From an uncultured bacterium (lineage in GTDB: Bacteria > Bacteroidota > Bacteroidia > Bacteroidales > Marinifilaceae): a DNA stretch of 26,086 nt. Every line of letters begins with the position of its first letter. Positions within the stretch are counted from its first letter, which is position 1. The notes under the pieces are model-generated. The model searched no databases. It worked only from the letters and a program-made list of their open reading frames with translations, and had not been told where the DNA came from. Below are positions 15,363 to 23,185 of the stretch, piece by piece. The DNA lies in contig CAJMQA010000007.1 in NCBI GenBank assembly GCA_905215395.1, forward strand, positions 1-26,086, in the 5' to 3' direction. The translations under genes were made by a program, and so were the position numbers.

Positions 15363-16781
15363 ATGAGCGGATTTTTTGGCTGCGTATCACGCAAAGAGTG
15401 TGTTGCTGATGTATTCTACGGCACAGACTATCATTCCCATCTGGGCACAAAAAAAGCCGGAATGGCATTTTATAACGGTGAAGATTTTGTCAGATCTATC
15501 CATAGTATTGAAAGTGCTTATTTCCGGAATAAATTCGAGCCGGAACTGGAACGTTTCATCGGCTCCTACCTGGGAATAGGCGTCATCAGTGATATGGAAT
15601 CCCAGCCTATCACAGTCACTTCTCACCTGGGACGTTTTGCTGTCGTTACAGTCGGCAGGATAGATAATCTGGAAGAGATAACAACCCAACTGTTAAAAGA
15701 AAAAATCCATTTTGCCGAAATGTCCGGTTCTGCTATCAATCCGACAGAGATTGTCAGTATATTGATCAATAAAGGAGAAACATTTAAAGAGGGGATCGAA
15801 AATGTATACAATACGGTCAAAGGCTCCTGTTCCTTTTTAATTCTGACTGACAGTTGTATTTACGCAGCCCGGGACAAATTCGGACGTACTCCTGTCATTA
15901 TCGGAAAAAATGAATACGGATATGTCGTTGCCAGTGAAAGTTCATCATTCACTAATCTGGACTATAGCATTGTGCGCGACCTGGGACCACACGAAGCTGT
16001 CCGGGTATCCAAAGACGGTATCACTCCGATCATTACTGCCGGATGCCGCAAACAGATCTGTTCCTTCCTGTGGGTTTATTATGGTTATCCTTCAGCCTAT
16101 TACGAAGGCATCAATGTTGAGGATGCCCGTTACCGATGCGGGGCAGCAATGGCCTGCCGCGATGAGCTGAAGCCTGATTTCGCCGCCGGGATTCCGGATT
16201 CCGGAGTAGGACATGCCATCGGCTATTCCAATGCCAAAGGAATACCTTATAAACGTCCGTTTGTAAAATACACCCCCACCTGGCCACGTAGCTTTATGCC
16301 TCAGAACCAAAGTATGCGTGATCTGGTGGCAAAAATGAAACTACTACCCAATGAAGCCTTCACCCGGGATTCCAAAATTGTATTCCTGGACGACTCCATT
16401 GTCAGGGGAACACAATTGAAAGACAATGTTGTGAAACTACGGGAATGCGGAGTCAAAGAAGTACATATACGCATCGCGTGTCCACCTTTGATCTATCCTT
16501 GTTGTTTCCTGAACTTCTCTACATCACGTTCTACCTTCGACCTGTTTGCCCGTCGGGTAATCCGCGATTTGGAAGGGACTTCCGAACTGACCGGAGAAAT
16601 ACTGAAGCCCTATAGCAACCCGGACTCTGATAAATACAAAGAAATGGTTCGCGTCATGTGTCAGCACCTGCAACTGGATTCGCTGCAATTCCAGCGACTG
16701 GACGACCTGGTTGCTGCCATCGGCTTACCCAAAGAACAACTCTGTACACACTGCTGGGACAACTCCAGCTATATGGAATAA
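15363..16781 (+). CDS. PurF-like amidophosphoribosyltransferase homologue with altered glutaminase site
   Basis: The 472-residue protein has the full PurF layout: an N-terminal Ntn-hydrolase domain (about 1-230) and a PRTase domain with a perfect PRPP loop, VFLDDSIVRGTQ (340-351). Iron-sulfur cysteines of the B. subtilis type are kept at Cys233, Cys380 and CTHC (461-464). True PurF starts MCG, and Cys at position 2 becomes the glutaminase nucleophile. Here it is MSGFFG, with Ser2. Other glutamine-site positions also differ: the HNG oxyanion motif reads TVG (96-98), SDTE reads NPTE (126-129), and the Arg of the RxxTxG region is not found. It should therefore not hydrolyse glutamine, and may use ammonia or have another phosphoribosyl role. 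It has its own promoter and terminator. No other purine biosynthesis gene adjoins it. Confidence 0.88.
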   Translation: MSGFFGCVSRKECVADVFYGTDYHSHLGTKKAGMAFYNGEDFVRSIHSIESAYFRNKFEPELERFIGSYLGIGVISDMESQPITVTSHLGRFAVVTVGRIDNLEEITTQLLKEKIHFAEMSGSAINPTEIVSILINKGETFKEGIENVYNTVKGSCSFLILTDSCIYAARDKFGRTPVIIGKNEYGYVVASESSSFTNLDYSIVRDLGPHEAVRVSKDGITPIITAGCRKQICSFLWVYYGYPSAYYEGINVEDARYRCGAAMACRDELKPDFAAGIPDSGVGHAIGYSNAKGIPYKRPFVKYTPTWPRSFMPQNQSMRDLVAKMKLLPNEAFTRDSKIVFLDDSIVRGTQLKDNVVKLRECGVKEVHIRIACPPLIYPCCFLNFSTSRSTFDLFARRVIRDLEGTSELTGEILKPYSNPDSDKYKEMVRVMCQHLQLDSLQFQRLDDLVAAIGLPKEQLCTHCWDNSSYME

Positions 16782-16786
16782 AACCG

Positions 16787-16825
16787 AAAAGGCCGGAAAT
16801 CTGAAAACTTCCGGCCTTTTCAATG
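16787..16825 (+). terminator. Intrinsic terminator after the PurF-like gene
   Basis: AAAAGGCCGGAA (16787-16798) pairs perfectly with TTCCGGCCTTTT (16809-16820) around a 10-base loop. Confidence 0.92.
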
Positions 16826-16856
16826 TTAAAAAGATTATATTTTATTATATTATTTG

Positions 16857-16864
16857 TAATTTTG
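16857..16864 (+). promoter_or_regulatory. -7 box upstream of the SulP transporter gene
   Basis: TAATTTTG matches TAnnTTTG. Transcription would begin near 16871, about 22 bases before the ATG. No TTTG was found at the -33 distance. Confidence 0.45.
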
Positions 16865-16892
16865 CAGCCGATTACAAAAATTACAGATATTT

Positions 16893-18563
16893 ATGAAACG
16901 TTTTGATTTTCAGCCAGTACTATTCAGTACATTCAAAAACTACACCAAAGAAAAGTTTTTTGCAGATCTGATGGCCGGCATTATAGTCGGAATTGTTGCC
17001 CTTCCTTTGGCCATTGCCTTTGGTATAGCCTCAGGCGTCAGTCCTGAACAGGGATTGATCACAGCCATTATTGCCGGGTTTATCATCTCTTTTCTGGGAG
17101 GTAGTTCTGTACAGATTGGCGGTCCTACAGGAGCCTTCATTATCATCGTATACGGCATCATCCAGCAGTTCGGCATAGAAGGACTGGCAATCGCCACAGT
17201 CATGGCAGGTATCATGCTGGTACTGATGGGAGTTTTCAAATTAGGGACAATTATCCGGTTCATTCCTTATCCAATTGTCGTCGGTTTTACCAGTGGTATC
17301 GCCTTAACGATTTTTACCACACAGATCAAGGACCTCTTCGGACTGAGCATGGACAGCGTACCGGCTGACTTTATCTCTAAATGGATTGCTTATTTCAAAA
17401 GCTTCGGCACCACCAACCTGATCGCTTTAGGAGTAGGACTCGGCAGTATATTGCTGATCATCATCACACCCCGTTTTTCCAAAAAGATTCCGGGCTCGCT
17501 GATTGCCATCATTGTGATGACCCTCATCAGCTATCTGCTCCGTCATCATCTGGGTATTACAGGACTGGAAACCATCGGCGACCGTTTTGAGATCAATGCC
17601 AGCATGCCAACCCCTTCAGGATTGGCCTTCAATATCGAAACCATCAATCATTTGTTACCCGCAGCCTTTACAATTGCAATACTCGGTGCCATAGAATCCC
17701 TGCTATCGGCAACTGTAGCAGACGGAGTCACAGGGCAAAAACACAACTCCAATACCGAATTAATAGCACAGGGAGCAGCAAATATTGTCGTACCCTTTTT
17801 CGGAGGCATTCCGGCCACCGGAGCCATTGCCCGGACAATGACCAATATCAACAACGGCGGAAAAACACCTGTTGCCGGACTTATCCATGCTGTAGTACTG
17901 CTATTGATCCTGTTATTCCTCGGACCGCTGACCAAACATATCCCCATGGCTTGTCTGGCGGGGGTATTGGTTATCGTTTCCTACAACATGAGCGAATGGC
18001 GTACTTTTAAATCATTGATGAAAAACTCCCGGTCGGATGTGGCGGTATTGCTGACCACTTTTCTGCTGACCGTAATTTTCGACCTGACCATAGCCATTGA
18101 AATAGGATTGCTACTGGCTCTGGTACTGTTTATGAAACGCGTGAGCGAAGTTACACACATCACAGTTTCCAAAGAAGAAATCGACCTTTCCCACGAAAGT
18201 GAAATCGTACACGACGAAGAAAAATTAAGTATCCCCGCAGGTGTGGAAGTATATGAAATCGACGGTCCGTTTTTCTTCGGCGTGGCCAATAAATTTGACG
18301 AATGCATGAAAACGATAGGCGACAAACCCAGCATCCGGATCATCCGGATGCGGAAAGTACCCTTTATGGATACCACCGGACTTCATAACCTGGAAAGCTT
18401 GTACCGCCTTTCTGCCAAAGAAAAAATCCGGATTATACTCTCCGGTGTCAATGAACATGTCCGCGAAGTACTCGCAAAATCAGGCTTTGCCAAAGTCATA
18501 GGTGAGGAAAATATATGTAGCAACATACATGAAGCTTTGGAAAGAGCAAAACAAAACCTCTGA
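16893..18563 (+). CDS. SulP family inorganic anion transporter with STAS domain
   Basis: This 556-residue inner-membrane transporter has the SulP core: AGIIVGIVALPLAIAFGIASG (about 29-49), the IGGPTGAFIIIV segment, and roughly 12-14 membrane spans. A cytoplasmic STAS domain follows (about 445-556). The STAS phosphorylation-type site is present as FMDTTGL, comparable to DSSGL in anti-sigma-factor antagonists. SulP proteins carry sulfate, bicarbonate, dicarboxylates or other anions; the substrate cannot be assigned. No carbonic anhydrase or sulfate-assimilation gene is adjacent. It has its own -7 box and a terminator shared with the convergent polyferredoxin gene. Confidence 0.94.
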   Translation: MKRFDFQPVLFSTFKNYTKEKFFADLMAGIIVGIVALPLAIAFGIASGVSPEQGLITAIIAGFIISFLGGSSVQIGGPTGAFIIIVYGIIQQFGIEGLAIATVMAGIMLVLMGVFKLGTIIRFIPYPIVVGFTSGIALTIFTTQIKDLFGLSMDSVPADFISKWIAYFKSFGTTNLIALGVGLGSILLIIITPRFSKKIPGSLIAIIVMTLISYLLRHHLGITGLETIGDRFEINASMPTPSGLAFNIETINHLLPAAFTIAILGAIESLLSATVADGVTGQKHNSNTELIAQGAANIVVPFFGGIPATGAIARTMTNINNGGKTPVAGLIHAVVLLLILLFLGPLTKHIPMACLAGVLVIVSYNMSEWRTFKSLMKNSRSDVAVLLTTFLLTVIFDLTIAIEIGLLLALVLFMKRVSEVTHITVSKEEIDLSHESEIVHDEEKLSIPAGVEVYEIDGPFFFGVANKFDECMKTIGDKPSIRIIRMRKVPFMDTTGLHNLESLYRLSAKEKIRIILSGVNEHVREVLAKSGFAKVIGEENICSNIHEALERAKQNL

Positions 18564-18567
18564 ATAT

Positions 18568-18600
18568 AAAAAATCCCGGATTCAAGTCTGGGATTTTTTA
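18568..18600. terminator. Bidirectional terminator between the SulP and polyferredoxin genes
   Basis: AAAAAATCCCGGA (18568-18580) pairs with TCTGGGATTTTTT (18587-18599) over 13 bases with one G-U pair and a 6-base loop. The flanking A and T runs make it functional in both directions. Confidence 0.9.
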
Positions 18601-18605
18601 TACCA

Positions 18606-20126
18606 TTAAAATCCAAAGCCATCCAGCTCGACCTCTTTCTTCTCAGCCTCCTTAAAAGCCTGGGCCTGCTGATGTACAGGATTACCTTCTATATAAATAG
18701 CCCGGAAAGGACGAACCGGACAAACATACTCACAACCACCGCATCCCACACAAATATCCGGATTCACGGAAGGTATCGTCAAGCCGTCTTTATAAGGCAC
18801 CATACTCACTGCCTGGGTCGGACAATGTTCTGAACATGCCCCGCAACTGGTTCCATCTGTATTGACAATACAATTCTCAATCACAAAAACTACACGTCCC
18901 ATCTGCAATTTGTGTTTTTCCTCTTTTGTGAGAGACAACAAAGCTCCATTCGGACAAACATCGGCACAAACCGTACAGTCAAAATTACAGAAACCATGCT
19001 CAAAATCCATTTTCGGTTGCATCACTCCCCCCAGACCGTAATCCATAAAAGCAGGTTTCAAAACCCGGGACGGGCATCTGGTGACACACAGATGACAAGC
19101 CGTACAATGTTTCAGCAAATGCTCCGCACTCTGCGATCCCGGAGGACTTAAAGGATGTTCCCTATGCCAGGCAGTATTGCTTTTTACCGCTGCAACACCC
19201 CCTGCTACAGCCTTTGCAGGAACAGCAACAGTCAAAGCAGCTAAAGTGGCTACGAACTGCCGCTTAGAAACATCCGGATCACTTGTTTCTCCGTTCTGAT
19301 TTTTCTTCCACACCCGAGTATATTTCATGGCATGTCTGTGACAGGTTGTCAGGCAATTATAACAATCCACACAACGGCTATAATCTATTTTTTTGGATTT
19401 ACTGTCAATACAGGATGCCTTACATTTCCGTTCGCATAGCCCACAGGAAACACAAGCCCCGGTATCTATTCTAACCTTCCAGAGTGAATAACGGGAAACA
19501 CATCCCAGCACTGTTCCCACCGGACACATCGTGTTACACCAGGTACGTCCGTATTTCCAGGCTAAAAAACCAATGATCCCGAAAGTCAGCAACCCGGCAG
19601 CCAAAGCAAACATACTCACCACGAAAACCTCCATGTGATAAAACGTATAATTGCCAAAGCTATTGAATATCCAGGCCAACAAATTATTACCCATCATATA
19701 TACCGGCCGGAATACATTGACCACCATCCGGCCAAAAGCACTATAAGGATCGAGCAGGCTCAGGAGCACAGTACCGCCCAGGAAAAAGGCAAGCAGCACC
19801 ACAAGCAGCACCCCATAGCGCAAAACTTTCTTTTCCCGGCTAAACCAGTAACGCTGTTTTCGATTCGTCCGCTTCGAAATCCAGGACACGACATCCTGAA
19901 AAATTCCCATCGGACAAATAACAGAACAATAAATCCGGCCAAAGACAAAAGTCAATATCAGCAAGGCCGCCACTATTCCGAACATGCCGGCCATCAAGGC
20001 CGGTACCACTTGTATATGCGCCAGGGCATGCATGCCGGAGGGTAATATACCGGCAAAATCAAGGAAATAAAAAGTGAGTAATCCTCCCAGGATTACAGCC
20101 AATACAACACGTATCTTCTTCAACAT
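18606..20126 (-). CDS. Membrane polyferredoxin: NapH-like domain fused to NapG-like ferredoxin domain
   Basis: The 506-residue protein joins two modules. The first (1-270) has about five membrane segments, two CX3CP motifs of the NapH/NosR type (YCSVICP at 66-72, WCNTMCP at 196-202), and two [4Fe-4S] ferredoxin motifs (Cys225/228/231/235 and 252/255/258/262). The second begins with a Tat-like SKRQFVATLAALTVAVPA (287-304, Lys-Arg in place of Arg-Arg). It carries four more cluster motifs (Cys341/344/347/351, 380/384/387/391, 419/428/431/435, 459/462/465/469). This predicts electron flow from quinol or cytoplasm across the membrane to an exported domain. The terminal acceptor is not evident: no nitrate reductase or other Nap gene is present. 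The DUF362 gene ends 5 bases upstream, so the two form one operon. Confidence 0.88.
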   Translation of the reverse strand: MLKKIRVVLAVILGGLLTFYFLDFAGILPSGMHALAHIQVVPALMAGMFGIVAALLILTFVFGRIYCSVICPMGIFQDVVSWISKRTNRKQRYWFSREKKVLRYGVLLVVLLAFFLGGTVLLSLLDPYSAFGRMVVNVFRPVYMMGNNLLAWIFNSFGNYTFYHMEVFVVSMFALAAGLLTFGIIGFLAWKYGRTWCNTMCPVGTVLGCVSRYSLWKVRIDTGACVSCGLCERKCKASCIDSKSKKIDYSRCVDCYNCLTTCHRHAMKYTRVWKKNQNGETSDPDVSKRQFVATLAALTVAVPAKAVAGGVAAVKSNTAWHREHPLSPPGSQSAEHLLKHCTACHLCVTRCPSRVLKPAFMDYGLGGVMQPKMDFEHGFCNFDCTVCADVCPNGALLSLTKEEKHKLQMGRVVFVIENCIVNTDGTSCGACSEHCPTQAVSMVPYKDGLTIPSVNPDICVGCGGCEYVCPVRPFRAIYIEGNPVHQQAQAFKEAEKKEVELDGFGF

Positions 20127-20131
20127 TTTAA

Positions 20132-21067
20132 TTACATCTTTATCCGCTTCACCTGCAGGCTATCTATATTCATCGTTCCTATTTTCAGCTCCTCACCCTT
20201 AGCCAGGTGCCCGACAACTTCCAGCGGCATCTTCTCTATCTGATTAAAAAATTTCGTTGCAGCAGTATCCACAGCCACAATATCAGTAGATACAAACAAA
20301 CTCTTCGTAGTCACCACATCGGCCTCCGATTTACCCCTCGGACCATTGGTTTTCATCATCCGGTAAGCATCCACCACATTCAGCACAGCCGGCTTATCCA
20401 TGGTGCAAATATCTGCAATACACTGCTGTAAATCATTTTTATGGAAAAATCCCCTGTCCCATACAATCCCCATATGGTTCTTCATGGAAATGGTCATTTT
20501 TGCCCCTCCATGATTTTTCAATACCGGAACATTGATCCACACATCACAATCCAGAATAGCTGAGTGTACCTTTGCTGTTTTCAGACTTTTCGCTTTCGGC
20601 AAAGAAATTTCCCTGTAATACGACTCTTCATGAGCTGGCATCACCTTTGCACCCGCAGCTTTCGCAGCATCTTCAATACCACTGTTCTTATAACACTTCC
20701 TCCAGTCATCACAGGTATGGTCAAATACCACAACCTCTTTCGCTCCGGCGTCAAAACACTGTCTGATAATCTCCGCTACCAGCTCCGGATTTGTATTTCC
20801 AGCCAATTCAGGCGTCTTATCCCAACCGATATTGGGTTTTACCACTACTTTCTGTCCTGCTTTCACAAACTTACTCATGCCTCCGAATTCTCCGATCGCT
20901 TTCCGGAACATCGCAGCCGGCTCACCTCCCATTACAGCCACCAAATCACAATCTGTAGCCGAGCCCGGCACTCCCTGGGCCATCAAATCCATCATACCAT
21001 CCCATTTCAATGTAGCAGCAACACCCGTCAGGGCCAACGTTTTTAAAAATTCTCGTCGGTTCATCAT
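20132..21067 (-). CDS. Tat-exported DUF362 domain protein
   Basis: This 311-residue protein starts with a clear twin-arginine signal, MMNRREFLKTLALTG, with Arg4-Arg5 and a short hydrophobic stretch, so it is exported folded. The rest matches the DUF362 family: VVVKPNIGWDKTPE (about 73-86), a Rossmann-like VVVFDHTCDDW, NVPVLKNHGGAKMTISMKNHMG (about 178-199), and a C-terminal VDTAATKFF. Unlike many DUF362 proteins it has no ferredoxin motif of its own. Clusters would be supplied by the polyferredoxin encoded 5 bases downstream, which suggests an exported redox pair. The biochemical function of DUF362 is unknown. The gene begins 48 bases after the phosphoribosyltransferase gene and may share its transcript. 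Confidence 0.87.
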   Translation of the reverse strand: MMNRREFLKTLALTGVAATLKWDGMMDLMAQGVPGSATDCDLVAVMGGEPAAMFRKAIGEFGGMSKFVKAGQKVVVKPNIGWDKTPELAGNTNPELVAEIIRQCFDAGAKEVVVFDHTCDDWRKCYKNSGIEDAAKAAGAKVMPAHEESYYREISLPKAKSLKTAKVHSAILDCDVWINVPVLKNHGGAKMTISMKNHMGIVWDRGFFHKNDLQQCIADICTMDKPAVLNVVDAYRMMKTNGPRGKSEADVVTTKSLFVSTDIVAVDTAATKFFNQIEKMPLEVVGHLAKGEELKIGTMNIDSLQVKRIKM

Positions 21068-21115
21068 AGCTTATATATTTTCATTTTTTTATTTTTCATT
21101 CGAGAGCCCCTGCTG

Positions 21116-21523
21116 TCAATCCGTTCTCCACGGAAATCTGAAACAACTCTCGTTATACAGACAGTAATCCGCGTTTCCGTTCACAGCAAATGTTTTCACC
21201 ATCGCAGCTCCTGCCTCCACCAGCAACTGACACGCATACTGTAATGTCGTTCCGGTTTTTACCCGGTCTTCCACCAATAAAACCGTCTTCCCCTTCACAT
21301 CAAAGTGCACCTCTTCCAACAACCTGGGTTTATCGTATAACTGCCTCTGTGAAGCATCCCGCAAATGCAGCTTCAGTAATTGTATATCCAGACCCAGACG
21401 TTGATTTAAGATAGCAGCCGGAATAATACCTCCGTTCGCAACAGCCACAATCAGATCGAAATGCTCATCAAAGGTCATTTCCTCGAAACGCCTTTTTACC
21501 TCTTCAAAATTCTTAGCACTCAT
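21116..21523 (-). CDS. Phosphoribosyltransferase of nucleobase-salvage type
   Basis: This 135-residue cytoplasmic protein has a type I PRTase fold. The PRPP loop VLLVEDRVKTGTTL lies at about 81-94, and an upstream GG-containing segment IVAVANGGIIPAAI at about 25-38. It probably joins a base (purine or pyrimidine) to PRPP; the hood region is too short and unfamiliar to name the base. Its start overlaps the 3' end of the ECF S-component gene by 11 bases, which indicates translational coupling and suggests that the imported substrate may be phosphoribosylated at once. It could also be a regulatory or degenerate PRTase, but the loop residues look intact. Confidence 0.85.
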   Translation of the reverse strand: MSAKNFEEVKRRFEEMTFDEHFDLIVAVANGGIIPAAILNQRLGLDIQLLKLHLRDASQRQLYDKPRLLEEVHFDVKGKTVLLVEDRVKTGTTLQYACQLLVEAGAAMVKTFAVNGNADYCLYNESCFRFPWRTD

Positions 21524-22034
21524 ATCTGGCCAGTCCCTTCAGCAGAAACCATCCGAATACGACCTGAATCAGCATTCCCGGAAAACCGATACGGAAATCC
21601 TGTAAAGCAGCCGGCAGATCCATTGTCAGTAACCACTCAGCAACACCACCCAGTAACTGATAAATAACCACAACCAAAGCGATATGCAACAACGAAAGCT
21701 TGTGACTTCTTGAAGCTATCAGAGCTCCCGTAATAGCCAGAAGAGAAGATTTTACCAATAATACAGGTAACATTCCAGCCGGTGGCATACCAAACAGAAA
21801 ATGATTGCACAAAGGCGACAATACAGCCGTCAGCAAACCTACTTTCAAACCGAATTTATAAGCGGCAATCAAGGTAAAAAAATAAATCGGCAAAAAGATT
21901 TTGCCACCATCCGGAACCAGATGACATAACTGAGGCAAAACAATATTACCCAGCACGAAAACGGCTCCAAACAAATAAGTTCTGGCATTTGTGACCGAAA
22001 GATTCACTTGCCGGAATTGGGATACGATCGTCAT
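21513..22034 (-). CDS. ECF transporter S component-like membrane protein
   Basis: This 173-residue protein has about five to six hydrophobic segments and the shape of an ECF S component: a short N-terminal region, TYLFGAVFVLGNIVLPQL, an AAYKFGLKVGLLTAVLSPL stretch, and a C-terminal membrane helix. S components bind a vitamin or nucleobase and dock on a shared EcfAAT energising module; no EcfA or EcfT gene is in the window, so the module would be encoded elsewhere. The ATG at 22034 is preferred over a TTG at 22043. A -7 box (22072 to 22065) places transcription start about 24 bases upstream. The 11-base overlap with the PRTase gene hints at a nucleobase substrate, an inference from context only. 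Confidence 0.75.
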   Translation of the reverse strand: MTIVSQFRQVNLSVTNARTYLFGAVFVLGNIVLPQLCHLVPDGGKIFLPIYFFTLIAAYKFGLKVGLLTAVLSPLCNHFLFGMPPAGMLPVLLVKSSLLAITGALIASRSHKLSLLHIALVVVIYQLLGGVAEWLLTMDLPAALQDFRIGFPGMLIQVVFGWFLLKGLARYEC

Positions 22035-22064
22035 ATTAATCAAGTTTTTATAATTTCACACCTT

Positions 22065-22072
22065 CAAATATA
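22065..22072 (-). promoter_or_regulatory. -7 box for the S component-PRTase operon
   Basis: Read on the minus strand, TATATTTG (22072 to 22065) matches TAnnTTTG. No clear -33 TTTG was found. The predicted leader is about 24 bases. Confidence 0.45.
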
Positions 22073-22092
22073 CATATTTGTAATAAATAAAC

Positions 22093-22100
22093 TATTTTTG
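22093..22100 (+). promoter_or_regulatory. -7 box for yccF
   Basis: TATTTTTG matches TAnnTTTG, but it ends only 6 bases before the yccF ATG. If used, transcription would begin at or within a few bases of the start codon. Confidence 0.4.
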
Positions 22101-22106
22101 AGGTGT

Positions 22107-22475
22107 ATGAAAATTTTAGGAAATATTATCTGGTTACTTTTGGGAGGTATTTTTGTCGCCCTGGAATACTTCATCTCAAGTATTGCCCTGATGCTTACTA
22201 TTATCGGTATTCCTTTCGGACTACAAACTCTCAAACTCGGGATTCTGGCCCTATGGCCCTTCGGAAGCGAAATTATTCACAAAGAATCCCCTCACGGCTG
22301 TCTCGCCACCCTGATGAATATCGTCTGGTTTTTCATCGGAGGCCTCTGGATTTTTCTCTCCCACATTGCCTGGGGAGTTATCTTATGCATTACGATCATC
22401 GGTATTCCCTTCGGACTACAGCATTTTAAGCTGGCAGGGCTGGCCCTGACTCCTTTCGGACACGATGTGCAATAA
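22107..22475 (+). CDS. YccF domain-containing inner-membrane protein
   Basis: This 122-residue membrane protein is built from two similar halves of about 60 residues. Each runs from a hydrophobic helix to TIIGIPFGLQ followed by KLG/KLAG, LAL and PFG: first half GIPFGLQTLKLGILALWPFG, second half GIPFGLQHFKLAGLALTPFG. This tandem arrangement is the hallmark of the YccF family (former DUF307). Function is unknown; E. coli yccF is an inner-membrane protein of unknown role. The start MKILGNIIW at 22107 fits the family. An in-frame extension upstream would read through the intergenic promoter region and is not supported. Confidence 0.92.
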   Translation: MKILGNIIWLLLGGIFVALEYFISSIALMLTIIGIPFGLQTLKLGILALWPFGSEIIHKESPHGCLATLMNIVWFFIGGLWIFLSHIAWGVILCITIIGIPFGLQHFKLAGLALTPFGHDVQ

Positions 22476-22493
22476 CCTCCAGGACAACAGAAA

Positions 22494-23105
22494 TCACACC
22501 AACAAAATGCTGATCCCGATGACACAATAAATCAGGGATTCAGCCACATTGACAAACAACGCTATTCCAGGATTCTGCATCAGTCGCCGGGCCAGACGAT
22601 CTGACAGAATAGCAACCAGAGAAAAAATCAGGAAAGCCTGAACCATAAAAATCAATCCCAGTAACAGCATTTGCGGAATCGGATTTGCTGTCCCACGATC
22701 AATAAACTGTGGGAAAAAAGCCAGAAAAAACAGAATCACTTTCGGGTTCAGGATATTCATCAGTATCCCCTTCCGGTAAAGTTTACCGCCTCCGGTTCCG
22801 GAAGTCTGTATCTCAAAATGATTTTCACGACGAGCCAGAAAAGCCTTTACTCCTAAATAAAGCAAATAAGCAGCCCCCGCGAATTTCAGAATAGTAAAAG
22901 CCACAGGAGAATTCATCAACAATACAGACACTCCTAAACTTACGGCCATCGTATGCACAATCAGCCCGGAACATAATCCGGCAGCAAAGGTAATTCCGGC
23001 CTTCCGGCCCCGGGTAATGCTCTGAGTGATCACAAACAAAATATCCGGTCCCGGCATCAGCGTTAATAAGACTGCCGCACTGATAAAACCCCATAAATTG
23101 ATCAT
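22494..23105 (-). CDS. LysE/RhtB family amino-acid exporter
   Basis: This 203-residue inner-membrane protein has about six membrane segments. The LysE/RhtB signature is near its N-terminus: LLTLMPGPDILFVITQSITRGRKAG (about 14-38), with the conserved PGP. FAGAAYLLYLGVKAF (about 74-88) and NILNPKVILFFLAFFPQF (about 117-134) follow. It probably exports an amino acid or homoserine-lactone-like compound; the substrate cannot be named. It is convergent with yccF (18 bases apart, no clear hairpin) and divergent from lemA, with no -7 box recognised on its strand. Confidence 0.94.
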   Translation of the reverse strand: MINLWGFISAAVLLTLMPGPDILFVITQSITRGRKAGITFAAGLCSGLIVHTMAVSLGVSVLLMNSPVAFTILKFAGAAYLLYLGVKAFLARRENHFEIQTSGTGGGKLYRKGILMNILNPKVILFFLAFFPQFIDRGTANPIPQMLLLGLIFMVQAFLIFSLVAILSDRLARRLMQNPGIALFVNVAESLIYCVIGISILLV

Positions 23106-23153
23106 ATCCTTTCAAATTTGACTGTAAAAATAACGCTTATAATCAAAAAAAAT

Positions 23154-23161
23154 TAATTTTG
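23154..23161 (+). promoter_or_regulatory. -7 box for lemA-DUF3137; decides the start codon
   Basis: TAATTTTG is a perfect -7 box. Its last three bases include the in-frame TTG at 23159, which therefore cannot be the start; the ATG at 23186 follows the expected transcription start by about 18 bases. No -33 TTTG was seen. Confidence 0.5.
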
Positions 23162-23185
23162 CAAAACATTAAAACTATTCAAGCC

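Noticed and set aside
20564..21046. 160-codon open frame antisense to the DUF362 gene
   Set aside because: The opposite strand encodes a clear Tat signal and DUF362 motifs; the antisense product is Ser/His/Arg-rich with no recognisable domain.
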